This document shows, piece after piece, positions 9,790 to 21,700 of a DNA stretch of 64,000 bases. The translations under genes were made by a program, and so were the position numbers. Within the stretch, counting starts at the first letter, position 1; each line of letters begins with the position of its first letter. Location of the stretch: positions 114,840,520-114,904,519 of the forward strand of contig NC_077229.1 of assembly GCF_027887165.1 (NCBI RefSeq). The letters are read 5' to 3'. Origin of the DNA: Monodelphis domestica. Lineage: Eukaryota; Chordata; Mammalia; Didelphimorphia; Didelphidae. The notes beneath the pieces were generated by a model. That model had not been told where the DNA came from, made no database searches, and saw only the letters and a program-made list of their open reading frames with translations.

Positions 9790-9960
9790 TGATAGGTCTT
9801 AACCTTGCTAACTGTTGCAACTTGGGCGATTCACTTAACTTCTAAATCCTTATGATTCTCATTTTATCATCTGCAAAGTGAAAATACTAGTACTTGTATT
9901 ACCCAACTAATGGGGTTGGTCTGAGGAAAGCATTTTACAAACCTTAAAGATGCCTAGAAA
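9790..9960 (+). repeat. MIR relic
   Basis: Sense MIR order: 'gattcacttaacttct', 'atcatctgcaaagtgaaaat', 'gcattttacaaaccttaaag'. Confidence 0.6.
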
Positions 9961-10144
9961 TGTAAATATATTGGGAAAACTAGCCAATCATCACCCAGTT
10001 TTTATACTATGTGTAACATCTGTTTTCTACCAATGAACATTGAAACTTGGTGAGCTTTTTTTTTAATTTAGAAAGGAATTTAATCAAAATTATCACATGA
10101 AGTAGGCAGTACAAGTATTAATAGTAAAACACAAAATTTATATA

Positions 10145-10380
10145 ACTTTTTGAGGTTTGCAAAACACTTTGCAAATATCTCATTTGATCCTCATGACAAC
10201 TTTGTGAGTTAGAAGCTACTAGTAGCCCCTTTTTGCAGAGGAGGAAACTAAGGCAGGCAATATTTAAGTGATTTACCCAGTGTCATACAGCTAGTAACTA
10301 ACTGTCTGAGGCAGATTCAAACTCAGAACATTCTGACTCCAAGTATATCACTCAATATATTATGCCTCATAGCTCTTTAG
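10145..10380 (-). repeat. MIR/THER-type SINE
   Basis: Antisense: 'gcaaaacactttgcaaatatc', 'gaggaaactaaggcagg', 'catacagctagtaactaac', 'cattctgactccaagta'. A clear MIR-family copy. Confidence 0.7.
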
Positions 10381-10396
10381 TATTTTTTCTTTTCTT

Positions 10397-10426
10397 GTTT
10401 CTTTCTTTCTTTCTTTTTATTCTTTC

Positions 10427-10525
<99 letters not shown>

Positions 10526-10527
10526 TT
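10397..10527. repeat. (CTTT)n microsatellite at an L1 tail
   Basis: About 130 bp of CTTT, uninterrupted for its right-hand 100 bp. It lies where the poly(A)/poly(T) tail of the adjoining minus-strand L1 should be, so it most likely grew from that tail. Confidence 0.95.
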
Positions 10528-11330
10528 ACCTATAGAAACAATTTTTGACAAATGTTTTCTGATATTTCAGTATTCAGATTTTCTACCTCTTTCCCTTTCT
10601 TCTTTGGCTGGGGGGAGCATTTCTCATCCTTAGTCCCTTGTGAATATTGCCAATATTGGTTTAGTCTTTCACAATTGATCATTGTATAATATTTATGTTG
10701 CTATATACATTGTTCTCCTGATTCTTCTCATGTCACTTTGCATCAATTCATATAAGTCTTTCCCTGTCTTTCTGAACTCATCATGTTCATCATTTTTAAT
10801 GGAGCAATTATATTCCATTACTACCATATACTACAACATGTTCATCCATTCTCCAAATGATAGATTTCTAATTCTTTGCAACTAAAAAGAGGGCTGCTAA
10901 AAATATTTTGGTACAGGTAGGTACTTTTCCCTTATCTCTTATATCTTTGGGATATAAACCAGGTAGTGGCATTGCTGAGTCAAAAGGTGTGCATAGTTTT
11001 GTTACCCTTTGAGTCTAGTTCCATATTGCTTTCAAGGATGGTTGTATCAGTTCACAGCTCCACCAATAGTGAATGTGTCCCATTGTCCTACATCCCCTCC
11101 AACATTTATCATTTTCTATTTTTTTGGTCACGTTAGTCAATCTGATGGGTATGAGGTGGCATTCAGAGTTGTTTTAATTTGCATTGCTTTAATCAATGTT
11201 GATTTGGAACACTTTTTAATATAAATATAAATAGTTTTAATTTCTTCCTCTGAGAACTACCTGTTCATATATCATTTGACCATTTTTTGATTGAAGAATG
11301 CTTTGTATTTTTATAAGTTTGTCTCAGTTC
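10528..11330 (-). mobile_element. 5'-truncated old L1 (ORF2 C-terminus and 3'UTR)
   Basis: Plus strand reads antisense L1 landmarks in order: 'tttcacaattgatcattg', 'cattgttctcctgattct', 'gcatcaattcatataagtc', 'tatattccattactacc', 'cagttcacagctccaccaa', 'ctgatgggtatgaggtggc'. These encode the last part of ORF2 (the protein with endonuclease and reverse transcriptase). All frames are broken. It may extend to about 11400. Confidence 0.75.
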
Positions 11331-11399
11331 TCTATGAATTTAATAAACGATAACCTATTTTTCAAGTGCTTGATGAAGAGGCAGTTTCCCTTCTCCTTT

Positions 11400-12810
11400 G
11401 AAATCATGTGAAAGTATCTTTATTTTTTTATCCTCCTCTCTTCTGTTTCTTTTTCTCATACTCCATAGTTGCAGTAAACCTTCTTATTGGCATCATACAA
11501 CAACTGTGTATAAATGAAGAAGGTTGAAATGGTTGAGTTTTCTCCCTTTTCCCATATGGCCAAAAAGGCAAAAACTGTTGTAAAACTCCTTGTGAGGAGG
11601 GGAAGTAAAAAAGTCTTGCGTGTCAAGTGTCTGCTGTTTGCCTTCATCTTATTTATCTTCGCAGTTGGCCATGAAGAAAAAAAAAAGTGCTTCTATTTCT
11701 ATGGTGTTTCATTCTTGCTTAATCGTGTGTGAATAAATATGAGAAAGAACTGGCTAGACTAGAGCCTTATGATTTTCAAAACTTTGGGAGAAACAGAATC
11801 AATAGGAGCAAAAACCAAGTAGAATGATAAAACTGCCTTGAAGATTGACCAATTTGATGCATGTCAGTAGTAAATCAACCAGAAGTAGAAATACTGAGTC
11901 CTGCAAGTGAGAATGACTTTTTAATCAGCAATACCACACTCAGAGGAGAACTTGGTAGAGGAAAGTTTGATCCCACCTTCCTGAGGCGCCAAAGGGGTAG
12001 AAGAGAGTGTGTTCTCAGTTTGGAAAGTTGGTATATTTGGTTCCTGCTATGACTTCTCAGTAAATATTCCTTTCAAAAGCTAATTAATATCAACTGATTA
12101 CCACTGAGAGAATCACACCCAGAGGGGTTCTCAAGTAATAATATTAGAAGGACACTCTCAACCCTTCCATATTATCCCTAGAACCCATTGGGGACTTGAC
12201 CTACAATTCAATTAGGCATGGGAGAACAAATTACAAAGTCCATATGATACATGAGTTATTTATATTTCTATTTTATCTGAAATGCAAATATAATTTCCAC
12301 CTCTTAAAAACCCTGGTTTTCTTAAAAATTCCTTATGTTCCACCTTTTTCATGATGCCTTTTATTATCCCCTCGGCAACTAATCCTTCTCCTCCAAAATT
12401 ATATTTTATAGATTTACAGGATATGTATATTGTAATCTTCCCTGACAGAATACTTAAAATGACCTATGGTTGCTCCATTGATTTAATGGTTAGTATCAGA
12501 CTGGTTTACCCATGCTGGTGTATATAATGTGTTAAGAGGAAATGGTTTGAGTGTGTGATGGAGCTTGGAAGAATGATGAAGCTTGTGTCTTCCTTGTGGT
12601 GAATAAAAGTTTTATGGGTGACTCTGAGTCTAAAGTTAAGATATTTACTTTTTAAGAGCTTTCATTTCATGTACCACTGCTAAAGAGATAAGTGGAATTA
12701 AAAATGTTTCAGATACATCCCAGTACTGTCCATCTGCCTGGTACAAGAACTTACTCTTTAGTCAAAGAGTTTTCAGTGGTTGTATGAAGCATGAGAGGGT
12801 TAAAACATTA
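11400..12810. other. Mostly unrecognised sequence
   Basis: No family assigned. A faint L2-like stretch lies near 12320-12420. Small open frames (for example 11514-11732 and 11861-12052, plus) show no domain and are treated as chance. Confidence 0.4.
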
Positions 12811-12819
12811 TTGTGATTT

Positions 12820-13305
12820 TCATGTCAATATGGAGAGGTGTGTTCAGTTCTAGGTACTATATATTAGCAACAACATTGACAAACTAAAGTACATTCAATG
12901 GTGGGCAGCAAGAATGATGAGAGGATTGCATACAAAGCAAAAGATGTATAAGATAAAGGAATTGAGGTTGTTTAGACTGGGGCTAAGAAAACTGGGAGTA
13001 ACATCCATGGATCTCCTGGTACTTGAAGATCTGTTTAAAGGAAGACAGATTTTAAATATTTGCCTCAGTCACAAATGACAAAAATAGGAGCCAGGCATGA
13101 AGATTATGGATTAATTCAAGGGGAGCTGGGGTGGAGCATAATAATTAGTTCATTGAACTTATAGTTAACTCTTCTTCAGTATGTGGTGAAGTCCACGTTG
13201 ATGGAGGCCTTCAAGTTATGGGTAGATGACCATTTGTTAGAGACATTATAAAAGAGATTCTTATTACAGTACATGTTGAATTAGACCAACGGGTCTCATC
13301 AGGTT
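12820..13305 (+). repeat. L3/CR1 LINE 3' end
   Basis: A long copy in the expected order: 'ttcagttctaggtactat', 'attgacaaactaaagtacat', 'gaattgaggttgtttagactgg', 'gtggtgaagtccacg', 'ggaggccttcaagttatgg', 'gtagatgaccatttgtta'. The CR1/L3 3' half is well known for this text in amniotes. A (GTTT)n patch follows at 13307-13328. Confidence 0.75.
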
Positions 13306-13379
13306 TTTTTGTTTGTTTGTTTGTTTTTGTAGCATAGATTTATTTTGGTTGTCTATTATTTCTCTACTTTACAGATTTT

Positions 13380-13720
13380 ATCCTGGAAATGCAATTCATT
13401 CCTAGATTCACCTCTGACCCTGCAATCCCTTCTTCTGACTGGCTAGTTCTTCTCAAAAGTCTCCATTTTAAAGAGGATATCCACATCAGTCACATCTCCA
13501 TTTTTCTCTGGATCATGCTCCTGACTCTCTGCATGGTATCTTTCTTCCCCACGCTCCTCAGCTTCCCTTTAAATGCTGTTTTTTCCATGAGAAAGTAAGA
13601 TCCATGAGAGTTGATATTATCTTTTTTCTCCTTGTATTTTGATTCCTTGCACTTAGCATAGTGCCTGGTATAGAGTGAATTCTTAATATTTAATTTAATT
13701 CTTAATGTTGAATTGTTTTT
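13380..13720 (+). repeat. L2 relic with 3' end
   Basis: Ends with 'gcacttagcatagtgcctgg', an L2/MIR-like terminus; the upstream pyrimidine-rich part is L2-like but diverged. A short L3/CR1-type end also occurs at 13845-13872. Confidence 0.5.
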
Positions 13721-13874
13721 GAGCTGAGAGATCACCTACTCAGAATAATATTTTAAACATCTACAACAAAATAAATATTATTATAGTCAAATAATTACTA
13801 TAATATTCTTTTAAAAATTCACATATCCCAGGTGAAGAATGACAGAACTAGATGTCCCTGAAGTCCTTTCCAAA

Positions 13875-14560
13875 TCAGAAATTCTATGACTTTAAGTATA
13901 TTTTCTTCTTCTTCTGTCACTTTGAATAATTTGGTGATATATTGTCTAAATTTTTATTTTGCTTTTGTTTTCATTGCCAAAGAGAATCAGTCTTGCTTTG
14001 ATAAAGATGTAAGAATAATGACTACCAAAGAGTTAGTACCCAATGTAAGCAATGAGAGAGTAAACAAAGACTAAACTGCCCTTGATGAATACAAGTCACT
14101 TGATGTAGTGGAACTTAAATTCCTGAGTAATAAAAGAAGTGGAAATGTTATTAATGACAAACTATCAATAATGTTTGAATGATGAGTGAGCTTTTTGAGG
14201 AGGTATACATTAAAATGAATTTTGCCTAAAAACAAAAAGCAGTAATTAAGTAAATACCAAAAATAAAGAAAAATATGTAAAAGACTAAAAGGAAATAAGT
14301 TAAAAACAGAAACAGTTCATGGACAACAAGAAAGGCACTGATGGCTGAAGAAGAGCAAGTCTGATGCTATCATGATTTTTTAAAAGGAAGAATTATGGAG
14401 TTTGTAAACTATAGGTCAGTGAGTTTAATTTTAATACATCCCTGAAAACATTCTATAATGTATTATTATATAGATGGCTGGAATGTCATTATAAAAGGAA
14501 TGGTGATCACAAAGAGCTAGGATGGTTCAACCCAAACAAGTCACAACAGTTGAATACTTT
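13875..14560. other. Nothing recognised
   Basis: A-rich, possibly diverged LINE sequence, but no landmark that I can name. Confidence 0.35.
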
Positions 14561-14564
<4 letters not shown>

Positions 14565-14604
<40 letters not shown>

Positions 14605-14630
14605 ATGTGCATGTGTGCGTGTGTATGTGT
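14565..14630. repeat. (TG)n microsatellite
   Basis: Perfect GT to 14603, then interrupted GT/GC/AT copies. Confidence 0.95.
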
Positions 14631-14639
14631 ATAGTTTAT

Positions 14640-15740
14640 CTAGATTTTAGTAAAGTACAAAAATTTTACTGACATATGTAAAATACATTCTTAGATTGCT
14701 AACTAAATCACCCAGAACTTCTGAAAACAGAAAACAAAATGACAGTTGAAAGAATGTACAGATTGCCTCCAAAAAAGTTGTTCTACAAGTTCCCAAACAT
14801 ATAGTGACAAGATTGAACAATTCTATTAACAAAGTGCAAATTCTACAAGAAATCAAAAGGAAAAAAAAAAGGTCTTCAAATCTAAAAAGAAGGGAATTGG
14901 AATAACATTTTTATTCTGCACTCACCAGACAGCTGAGGAGGGAATGGAATGATGTATTCCAAAGAGCATAAATGCTTAAAATGCAATCCAAGGTGTTCTA
15001 CCCTGCAAATACAAACCTAATTATTAATGACAAAAGATAGACATTCAATAAAAATAGGTATTTTAAATATCCTTACTAACAAAATAAGTATCAATAAAAT
15101 AACTTGATTTTTCAAATAGCATATACAACAGCAATAGAAAAAGATGAACAAATACAGAAAACAGACAAGATAACAAGAGAGACCATTAAGAAATTCATTT
15201 CTAAAAGTACATAAGAAAACAAGAATAAAAGTAGAAGTTCAACTGAAATGAAGGTGGATAAAAAGGTCTGAAAATCTTCAACTAACACCTAACCTACAGG
15301 TGAATAAATATTTATATGAGACTAACTTATAGAAGATTACTGTATAATGGTTAGGGAGGGGGAAGAAGATGAAAGAGAATATATGCTCTAATCTAGTGAA
15401 ATAAAAAGCTAATAATGAAGGGGAAACAATTCCTGGAGTTTGTCAAGAAAAAGAGAGCCTACATAAAATAGGCAAAGAGGAATTTAACAGGAGAAATAAA
15501 AGGAGAAATAATGTTTCAGTGGTAGGAAGCAATATCACTGATGAACACTTCCATAGGCAAAGAGTAACCATGGACACAAGGAGGTAGAAACCATACAGTG
15601 TGTATTATCTACAGGGATTTGATATTTAGAGAAATCTCATTGTGCCTAATGATTAAGGGAATCATATTTCCCAGAGCAGAAGACATCCAGAAGACTGATA
15701 TGACTTGGACTCAGAGATGAGATTTCATGTCAAAAGGTTA
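14640..15740. other. A-rich stretch, possibly degenerate L1, unassigned
   Basis: Strongly A-rich on the plus strand, like L1 sense strands, but without a phrase I can match with confidence. No gene. Confidence 0.35.
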
Positions 15741-15744
15741 AATA

Positions 15745-15745
<1 letters not shown>

Positions 15746-15782
<37 letters not shown>
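15746..15782. repeat. (CA)n microsatellite
   Basis: Eighteen or so uninterrupted CA units. Confidence 0.95.
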
Positions 15783-15784
<2 letters not shown>

Positions 15785-15884
15785 CAATGGCTAATAATTG
15801 ACTATACAATCAAGGAAAGAGAAATTACTACCATGGGGCAATATTTTCTCCACCCTTCATGAATCATTATTTCTAAATCAGAAG

Positions 15885-16110
15885 AGAATAATGTTTAGTA
15901 ATTGCCTATTTTGTGGTAGACACTGTGCTAAGTGCTTTACCAATACTATCTCATTTTATCTCCACAATAACATTCTGAAGTAGATTCTATTATCATGTGA
16001 ATTATACAAGTGAGCAGACTGAAACAGACAGAGGCTAAGTGACTTATCTAGGGTTATACAGATGGTAAATGTCTAACCAACATACTCCAGATTTGTACTA
16101 AGATCTTTTT
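15885..16110 (-). repeat. MIR/THER-type SINE
   Basis: Antisense: 'gtagacactgtgctaagtgc', 'tatctcattttatctccac', 'gctaagtgacttatctaggg', 'gatttgtactaagatc'. Confidence 0.7.
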
Positions 16111-16379
16111 GACTTATATGAGCCCAGGATCTATCTATCCACTGTACCTCTTAGCTCTGAGACATAATTGAAGAAAGGAATCAGGGAGCAAGACCAGTGA
16201 TCATTTAGAAGATATAACCCCAAAAAGATACCTTAGAACATATTCCAAGAGAAATATGAAATTTCATAAAGACTAAATAAGTGTAAGGTCCATGAATCAA
16301 AAATGTCTCAAATAGAAAAGGAAAAACAAATATTTGAAGATAAAAGGGAAAGAAATCCTTTTCTGAAAAAGTTACAGAG

Positions 16380-16540
16380 GAAGTAGCTAAGTGGCATGGT
16401 AGATTGAGAGCCAGATGGGAAGTCCTGCTCTGTGACCTTAGGCAAGTCACTTAACCCCAATTGCCTAGCCCTTACTATACTTCTGCCTCAGGAACAAGAC
16501 ACAGTATTGATTCTAAGACAGAAGGTAAAGGTTTAAAAAT
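16380..16540 (+). repeat. Marsupial tRNA-like SINE
   Basis: Reads in order 'gtagattgagagccagatgg', 'ccttaggcaagtcacttaac', 'attgcctagcccttactat' and 'gtattgattctaagacag', ending in an A-rich tail. Other copies lie at 33270-33470 (+), 43425-43640 (-), 55015-55220 (-) and 58263-58466 (-). The family, with a tRNA-like head, is abundant in marsupial genomes. Confidence 0.75.
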
Positions 16541-18236
16541 ATAAAGAAAAAGGCACAGAAAACAAAATTAATAAGATAAGGAAAAAATAAATTGAGTATA
16601 GAAAGGACAGTTTTATTTAATTACCTAACTGGTAGGAGAAAAAATAGAGGTTAAGTAACTAAATAAAAGGAAAAAAGGGGGAAAATACTTGATAAGTTAA
16701 ACAAAATCTAAATTTATGCAAAGAAGTAATAAATGAGAGAATGGGAGAAAAGATAGAGGTGATGGGAAGAGAGATGATGCAAATAGGAATATCTTAAAGT
16801 AGAGTAATCTAAAGTAACTGAAATTACAGAGTTAGATATACAAAAGAATAAGGGGTGGTAGTAAAAATCCTAATTCAGAAAAAGAAAACTATATTATAGA
16901 TAAATGAAGAAATTATGAATAATAAAAAGAATAAGATAGAAAGACAAGTCCTCACAACTGGTTGTTTAAAGGAAATACATTTTAAAAGCAAAGACATATG
17001 CAGAATAATAACAAGAGACTGGAAAATTTTTACTATGCATCAGGTAAATTTTAAAAAGCAGGAGTTGCAATTATGCCATCATGCAAAGCAAAACAAACAT
17101 TCAAAACATAAAAAGGGATAACTAGGAACCAAAACAATATTACAACATTAATATTAAACTTGCATGCCTTGTCATATAAATATTTAATTTAATTAATTTA
17201 TATGTCTTAGCATCTAAATTAAGAAAGGAAAAATTAACTGAACTAATGAATGACATAGACAGTAATAAAATACTGTCAAGAGATTTCAATGTCTATCTCA
17301 GTTTTAAATAAGAGAAACAAAAAAGAAACTATAAATTTTAACAAATAGATGTAGAAATTAGAATGAAAAATCGTATGTCTTCTAAATAGCACTATTAAAG
17401 AATATATATTATATATACATATATATATATATACTGATATATATCAGTACCACATGTACCTTTATATAAAAACTAAGCATGTTTTCAGGAACAGAGATAG
17501 TACATACAAATGTAAAATGGCAGAAATGGTAAACATCTATTTTAGAGATAATACAATAAAAATTAATTTAAGAAAACACAAAAACACATACTAAATGTAA
17601 ATTTAACCACTGAAATTTTAAGTAATGAATGTCAAAGGAAAATAATAGAAACAATAAATGGGTGAAAGAAAATGATCATGTTGAAATGACATATTAAAAT
17701 TTCTGAGAAATAGCTAAAGTACTCTTCAAAGGGAAAAAATCCCTACAGACATATATTAACAAAACACAAAAAGAGAGGATTGACAAATTGAATATCTATT
17801 TTTAAAATTTAGAAAGTCAACAAATAATGTGAGAGATGTTAAAGTTTAGGGGGAAAGTGGATAAAATGGAAATTTGAAAAACTATAAAAATGATCAATTA
17901 AACCTAAAACTAAATGTTTTAAAAGACTAATGAAATCTCTAAACTTTTAGCCAGTATGATTAAGAAGCAGAAAATCAAATCAATAAAATGCCAAATGAAC
18001 TAAATGAAATCATAACAAAGGCAGAAAAAATAAAAAAGAATTATTAAAATCTACTATGCATAATTATATGCTATCAAATTTGATATCAAAAATAGAAGAA
18101 TTTCAAGTCTAAAACAGTCAAACTAATAGAACAAATAGAGATCTTACAAATATCAATGTGAGTAAAGAAATGGCAGCAGTTATAAAGTAACTACTCAAAA
18201 AGAAGGAAGTAGAAACTCTTGGATTTGATGGAGTCA

Positions 18237-19233
18237 TGTAACATTTAAAAGAGTGTTTGGCTTAAAACTGTTACAGATAAAAGAGTGGTTGCCTTAAACT
18301 GTAACAATTAAAAGAGTGGTTGGTATAAACTGTGATCGTGGAAATATGGTTTCAAGATATTGTCTTGAGTTAAATCAAATATAAAATGGTCACCAGGGGA
18401 AAATTCCCAAATATGAAATATACCCGTCAGCTGGTTTTTATGGAGTTTTTAATTAATACAAATTAAGGAATTAATGAAAGGGAGAGAGAGAGAGTAAGAG
18501 GAAATAATGAGAAAAGGGGTAGGCCAGCCCAGGCCAGCCTAGGCCAGCCTTGGCCCAAGCCCTAAGAGAGATCAGTCAGTCTTTAATCCACTCACCACAA
18601 GATTTGTCCCATGAAAGATCCTAGTGTTCAGAGAGACCCAGCTACTCCAACTAGTCCGAGCTCCAATTCAGCTTTGGCAAACTGAAATTTGTCAGCCACA
18701 CCTTCAAGGCATCTCTGGCAAGCTGCCTTGCTCCAATTCAGCTTTGGCAAGCTGAATCTTTCAGAGACCTCTTTTGAGCTCTTTTTGAAGAGAATTTTCT
18801 CCTATGTCACCTCCCCTAAGTTCTCACATCTACCAATCACAATAGATGTTTTTTCCAAAGGATTGACCATTCTTATTTCACACCTTCTTTAGTTCTCAAC
18901 TTCTCTGGGTAGACTAAAACTTCTGAGTGAGTTCACACCTCTTTGCCCCTTGCAAGATTGCAAGGTGCCTGACCTTCATAGATATTTAGCACCTTTTTGT
19001 ATTAGATCTAAAAATAGACTTAGCTTAAGGGATTTTGCCTCACTATAATTATGAGTTAAGTACTTTTTCATTGTTCAGTAAAGAGTTTACAACTTTATCT
19101 TCCCCTAAAGTATGCTTAAGTATGGGTGGAGTAGAGTTCTCACATTCCTGACTAAGTCCCTTCATTGTTTAAAATGGGGAATGGTCTTAACCAAATCTTA
19201 TGAAGTAGGGTCTGAGAATTTTTAAGATTCACA
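18237..19233 (+). mobile_element. Solitary LTR of an endogenous retrovirus
   Basis: A 997-bp block begins TGTAACA, ends TTCACA and is flanked by the 4-bp direct repeat gtca (18233-18236 and 19234-19237). The surrounding L1 reads straight through once the block is removed. These are the marks of a solo LTR left by recombination; 4-bp duplications are usual for class I (gammaretrovirus-like) elements. It contains three tandem ~30-bp units near its left end and a pair of ~70-bp spaced units, suggesting U3 on the left and hence plus orientation. It is younger than the L1 it sits in. No internal retroviral genes are present. Confidence 0.7.
18246..18340 (+). repeat. Three tandem ~30-bp units in the LTR
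   Basis: Each unit begins taaaagagtg or close to it, then (t/g)ttgg or ttgcc, then taaactgt. Tandem repeats of this kind in a U3 region often hold enhancer sites; that role is inferred. Confidence 0.8.
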
Positions 19234-19245
19234 GTCATATGAGAA

Positions 19246-19260
19246 TGCTATCAAACTTTT
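19246..19260. repeat. TSD of the HAL1-like element, left
   Basis: tgctatcaaactttt, exactly repeated at 22476-22490. Confidence 0.9.
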
Positions 19261-20759
19261 TGTTTGTTTGTTTTTCTTTTTTCCATTTGAATAAGTTTAT
19301 TTAGTCAATATAGAACATTATTCCTTGGTTACAATAATCATATTATTTCCCTCCCTCCACTCCACCCACTCTTCCCCCAGCCAACACCCAATTTCATTGG
19401 GTATTACTTGTGTCCTTAATCATAACCTATTTCCATGTTGTTGTTTACACTAGGATATTGATTTAGAGTCTACATCCCCAACCATATCCCTTCAACCAAT
19501 GTATTCAAGCAGTTGTTTTTCTTCGGTGTTTTTACTCCCACAATGTTTTCTCTGGATGTGGATAGTGCTTTTTCTAGTAAGTTCCTCCGAGTTGTTTAGG
19601 GTCATTGCATTGCAACTAATGGAGAAGTCTGTTACATTCGATTGTACCACAGTGTACCAGTCTCTGTGTAAAATGTTTTCCTGGTTCTGCTCCTCTCACT
19701 CTGCGTCAATTCCTGGAGATTCCAGGGCCCATGGAATTCCTCCACTTTATTATTCCATTGAGCACAATAGTATTTCATCACCAACATACACCACAATTTG
19801 TTCAGCCATTCCCCAATTGAAAGGCATCCCTTCATTTTCCAATTCTCTGCCACCACAAAGACTTTCACCCTATGTCTATCTACCTTCCTCATTTATGTTT
19901 CTTGCAGACAGCATATGGTAGGGTTTTAGATTCTAATCCACTCTGCTATTTGCTTGCATTTTATAGGTGAGTTCATTCCATTCACATTCAGAGTTATGAT
20001 TACTAGCTGTGTGTTTCCCAGCGTTTTGATTTCTACTCCTGATCCTGCCTTTTCTTCTTTCACTATTTCCTTCTACACCAATGTTTGTTTTTAATCAGTC
20101 CCCCTAGTCCCCACCCTTATTTTACTTCCCTTTCTACCCCCTCCCTTCATATTCCCCCCTTATTTTCCCTGTAGTCTTTCTAAAATTATCCCCCCACTCT
20201 CTCCCTCCCTTGTACTGTTTCCCTCCCCACCAGTCTGTTTATTACCTTCTACTCCCCTATAGGGTGCAAATCTATTCTCTGCCCCCAATGGATTGGATTG
20301 TTCTTCCCTCTTTGGGTCAATTTCAAAGCACATAAGAGTTGAGTGTTTCCTATCTCCAACCTCTTTACCCTTCCAATGTATTGATGTTCTCCCCCCTCCC
20401 ACCATGAGCTTCTTTGTGACATATAAATTTACCCCCATTTGTTTCTTTTTCCATTTCTTTTAGTATTAACCACTTTTTTAACTCTAGTTGCATATATATA
20501 CATATATATGTACACACACCTGTATATGTATTTATGCATGCATATATCTATATACCTATTTATGTCTTGTCCTTACATCCTATACAGTTTGTCACTGTTC
20601 CCTCTAAGAGTAATTCTTCTAGGTTCCCAGGTGATAACCACAGTTTTTAAGAGTTACCAATGATATCTTTTCTTATAGGGATACATATCATTTTAACTTA
20701 TTGAGTCTCTTAAATTTTTTTTCTTTTTTCCCTCTTTTTAAATTACTTTTTGATGATTC

Positions 20760-21700
20760 TCTCGAGTTCTGTGCTTGGATGTCAAATTTTCTGTTCAGAT
20801 CTGGTCTTTTCTTTGCAAATTCTTGGAATTCTTCTATTTTGTTGAATGACCATACTCTCCTGTAGGACTATAGTCAGTTTTGCTGGGTAGTTGATTCTTG
20901 GTTGTAGATCTAGTTCCCTTGCTTTCTGGAATATCATATTCCCTGTCTTTCAGTCCTTCAGTGTGGATGCAGCCAGATCCTGTGTTATCCTCACTGTGGT
21001 TCCATGGTATCTGAATGACTTCTTCTTGGCAGCTTATAATATCTTACCTTTGGTCTGATAGTTCTTGAATTTGGCTATAACATTCCTGCGTGTTGTCAGT
21101 TGGGGATTAAGTACAGCACGTGATTTGTGGAGTCTTTCAATCTCTACTTTTCCCTCTTGTTCTAGAATATTGGGGCAGTTTTCTTGAATAATTTCCTGTA
21201 GTATTTTGTCCAGGCTTTTTCTTTTGTCATGGTCTTCTGGTAGACCAATTCTTCTTAAATTGTCTCTCCTCGAATGATTTTGTAAATCCTCTGTTTTGTG
21301 AATTAGATGCTTCATATTTTCCTCAATTTTTTCATTCTTTTGGTTTTGTTTTATAGTGTCCTGCTGCCTTGTGAGGTAACTTAATTCTAGTTGTTGTATT
21401 CTCGTTCTTAAAAACTGGATTTCATCCCTGGCTTTTTGGTCATCCTTCTCTTTCTGGTCTGACTTTCTATGGAGGTCATCTTTCATCCTCTTTACCTCAT
21501 CTTTCATCTTCTTTGCCTCATCCTACATCTCCTTTGCCTCATTTTTCAGCTGATTAATTTTGGCTTTAAAGACACTGTTTTCTGTTTCCAGATTACTAAT
21601 CTTGCTGTTAAAGTTGTCTTCAGCGTCTCTTAATTTTGTTTTGAATTGCATTTTGAGTTCTTCCACAGTGTTTATCCAATTTGCTGGGAATTCTGATTTA
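20760..21700 (-). pseudogene. ORF1 of the HAL1-like element, broken
   Basis: Encodes an ORF1p-like RNA-binding protein. An open segment (21507-21034) has a charged coiled coil (MKDEVKRMKDDLHRKSDQKEKDDQK), then RRDNLRRIGLPEDHDKR and LTTRRNVIAKFKNYQTKGKIL, matching the block seen in the L1 at 5.6 kb. The C-terminal domain continues in a degraded frame to about 20760. The N-terminal coiled coil has a 21-bp tandem repeat, one unit of which carries a stop codon (TAG). Numerous breaks; not functional. Confidence 0.8.
21479..21541 (-). repeat. 21-bp tandem repeat, three units, in the ORF1 coiled coil
   Basis: Units at 21479-21499, 21500-21520 and 21521-21541. On the minus strand each reads like gatgaggcaaagaagatgaaa, encoding DEAKKMK-type heptads, so each unit adds exactly one coiled-coil heptad. 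The 5'-most unit has a stop codon. Confidence 0.9.

Noticed and set aside
16380-16540. tRNA-like sequence
   Set aside because: The tRNA-like head belongs to a SINE copy with a downstream body and A-rich tail; not a functional tRNA gene.
19499-19921. 140-codon plus-strand frame
   Set aside because: Antisense shadow of the L1/HAL1 3' end, where the minus strand carries the ORF2 C-terminal text.
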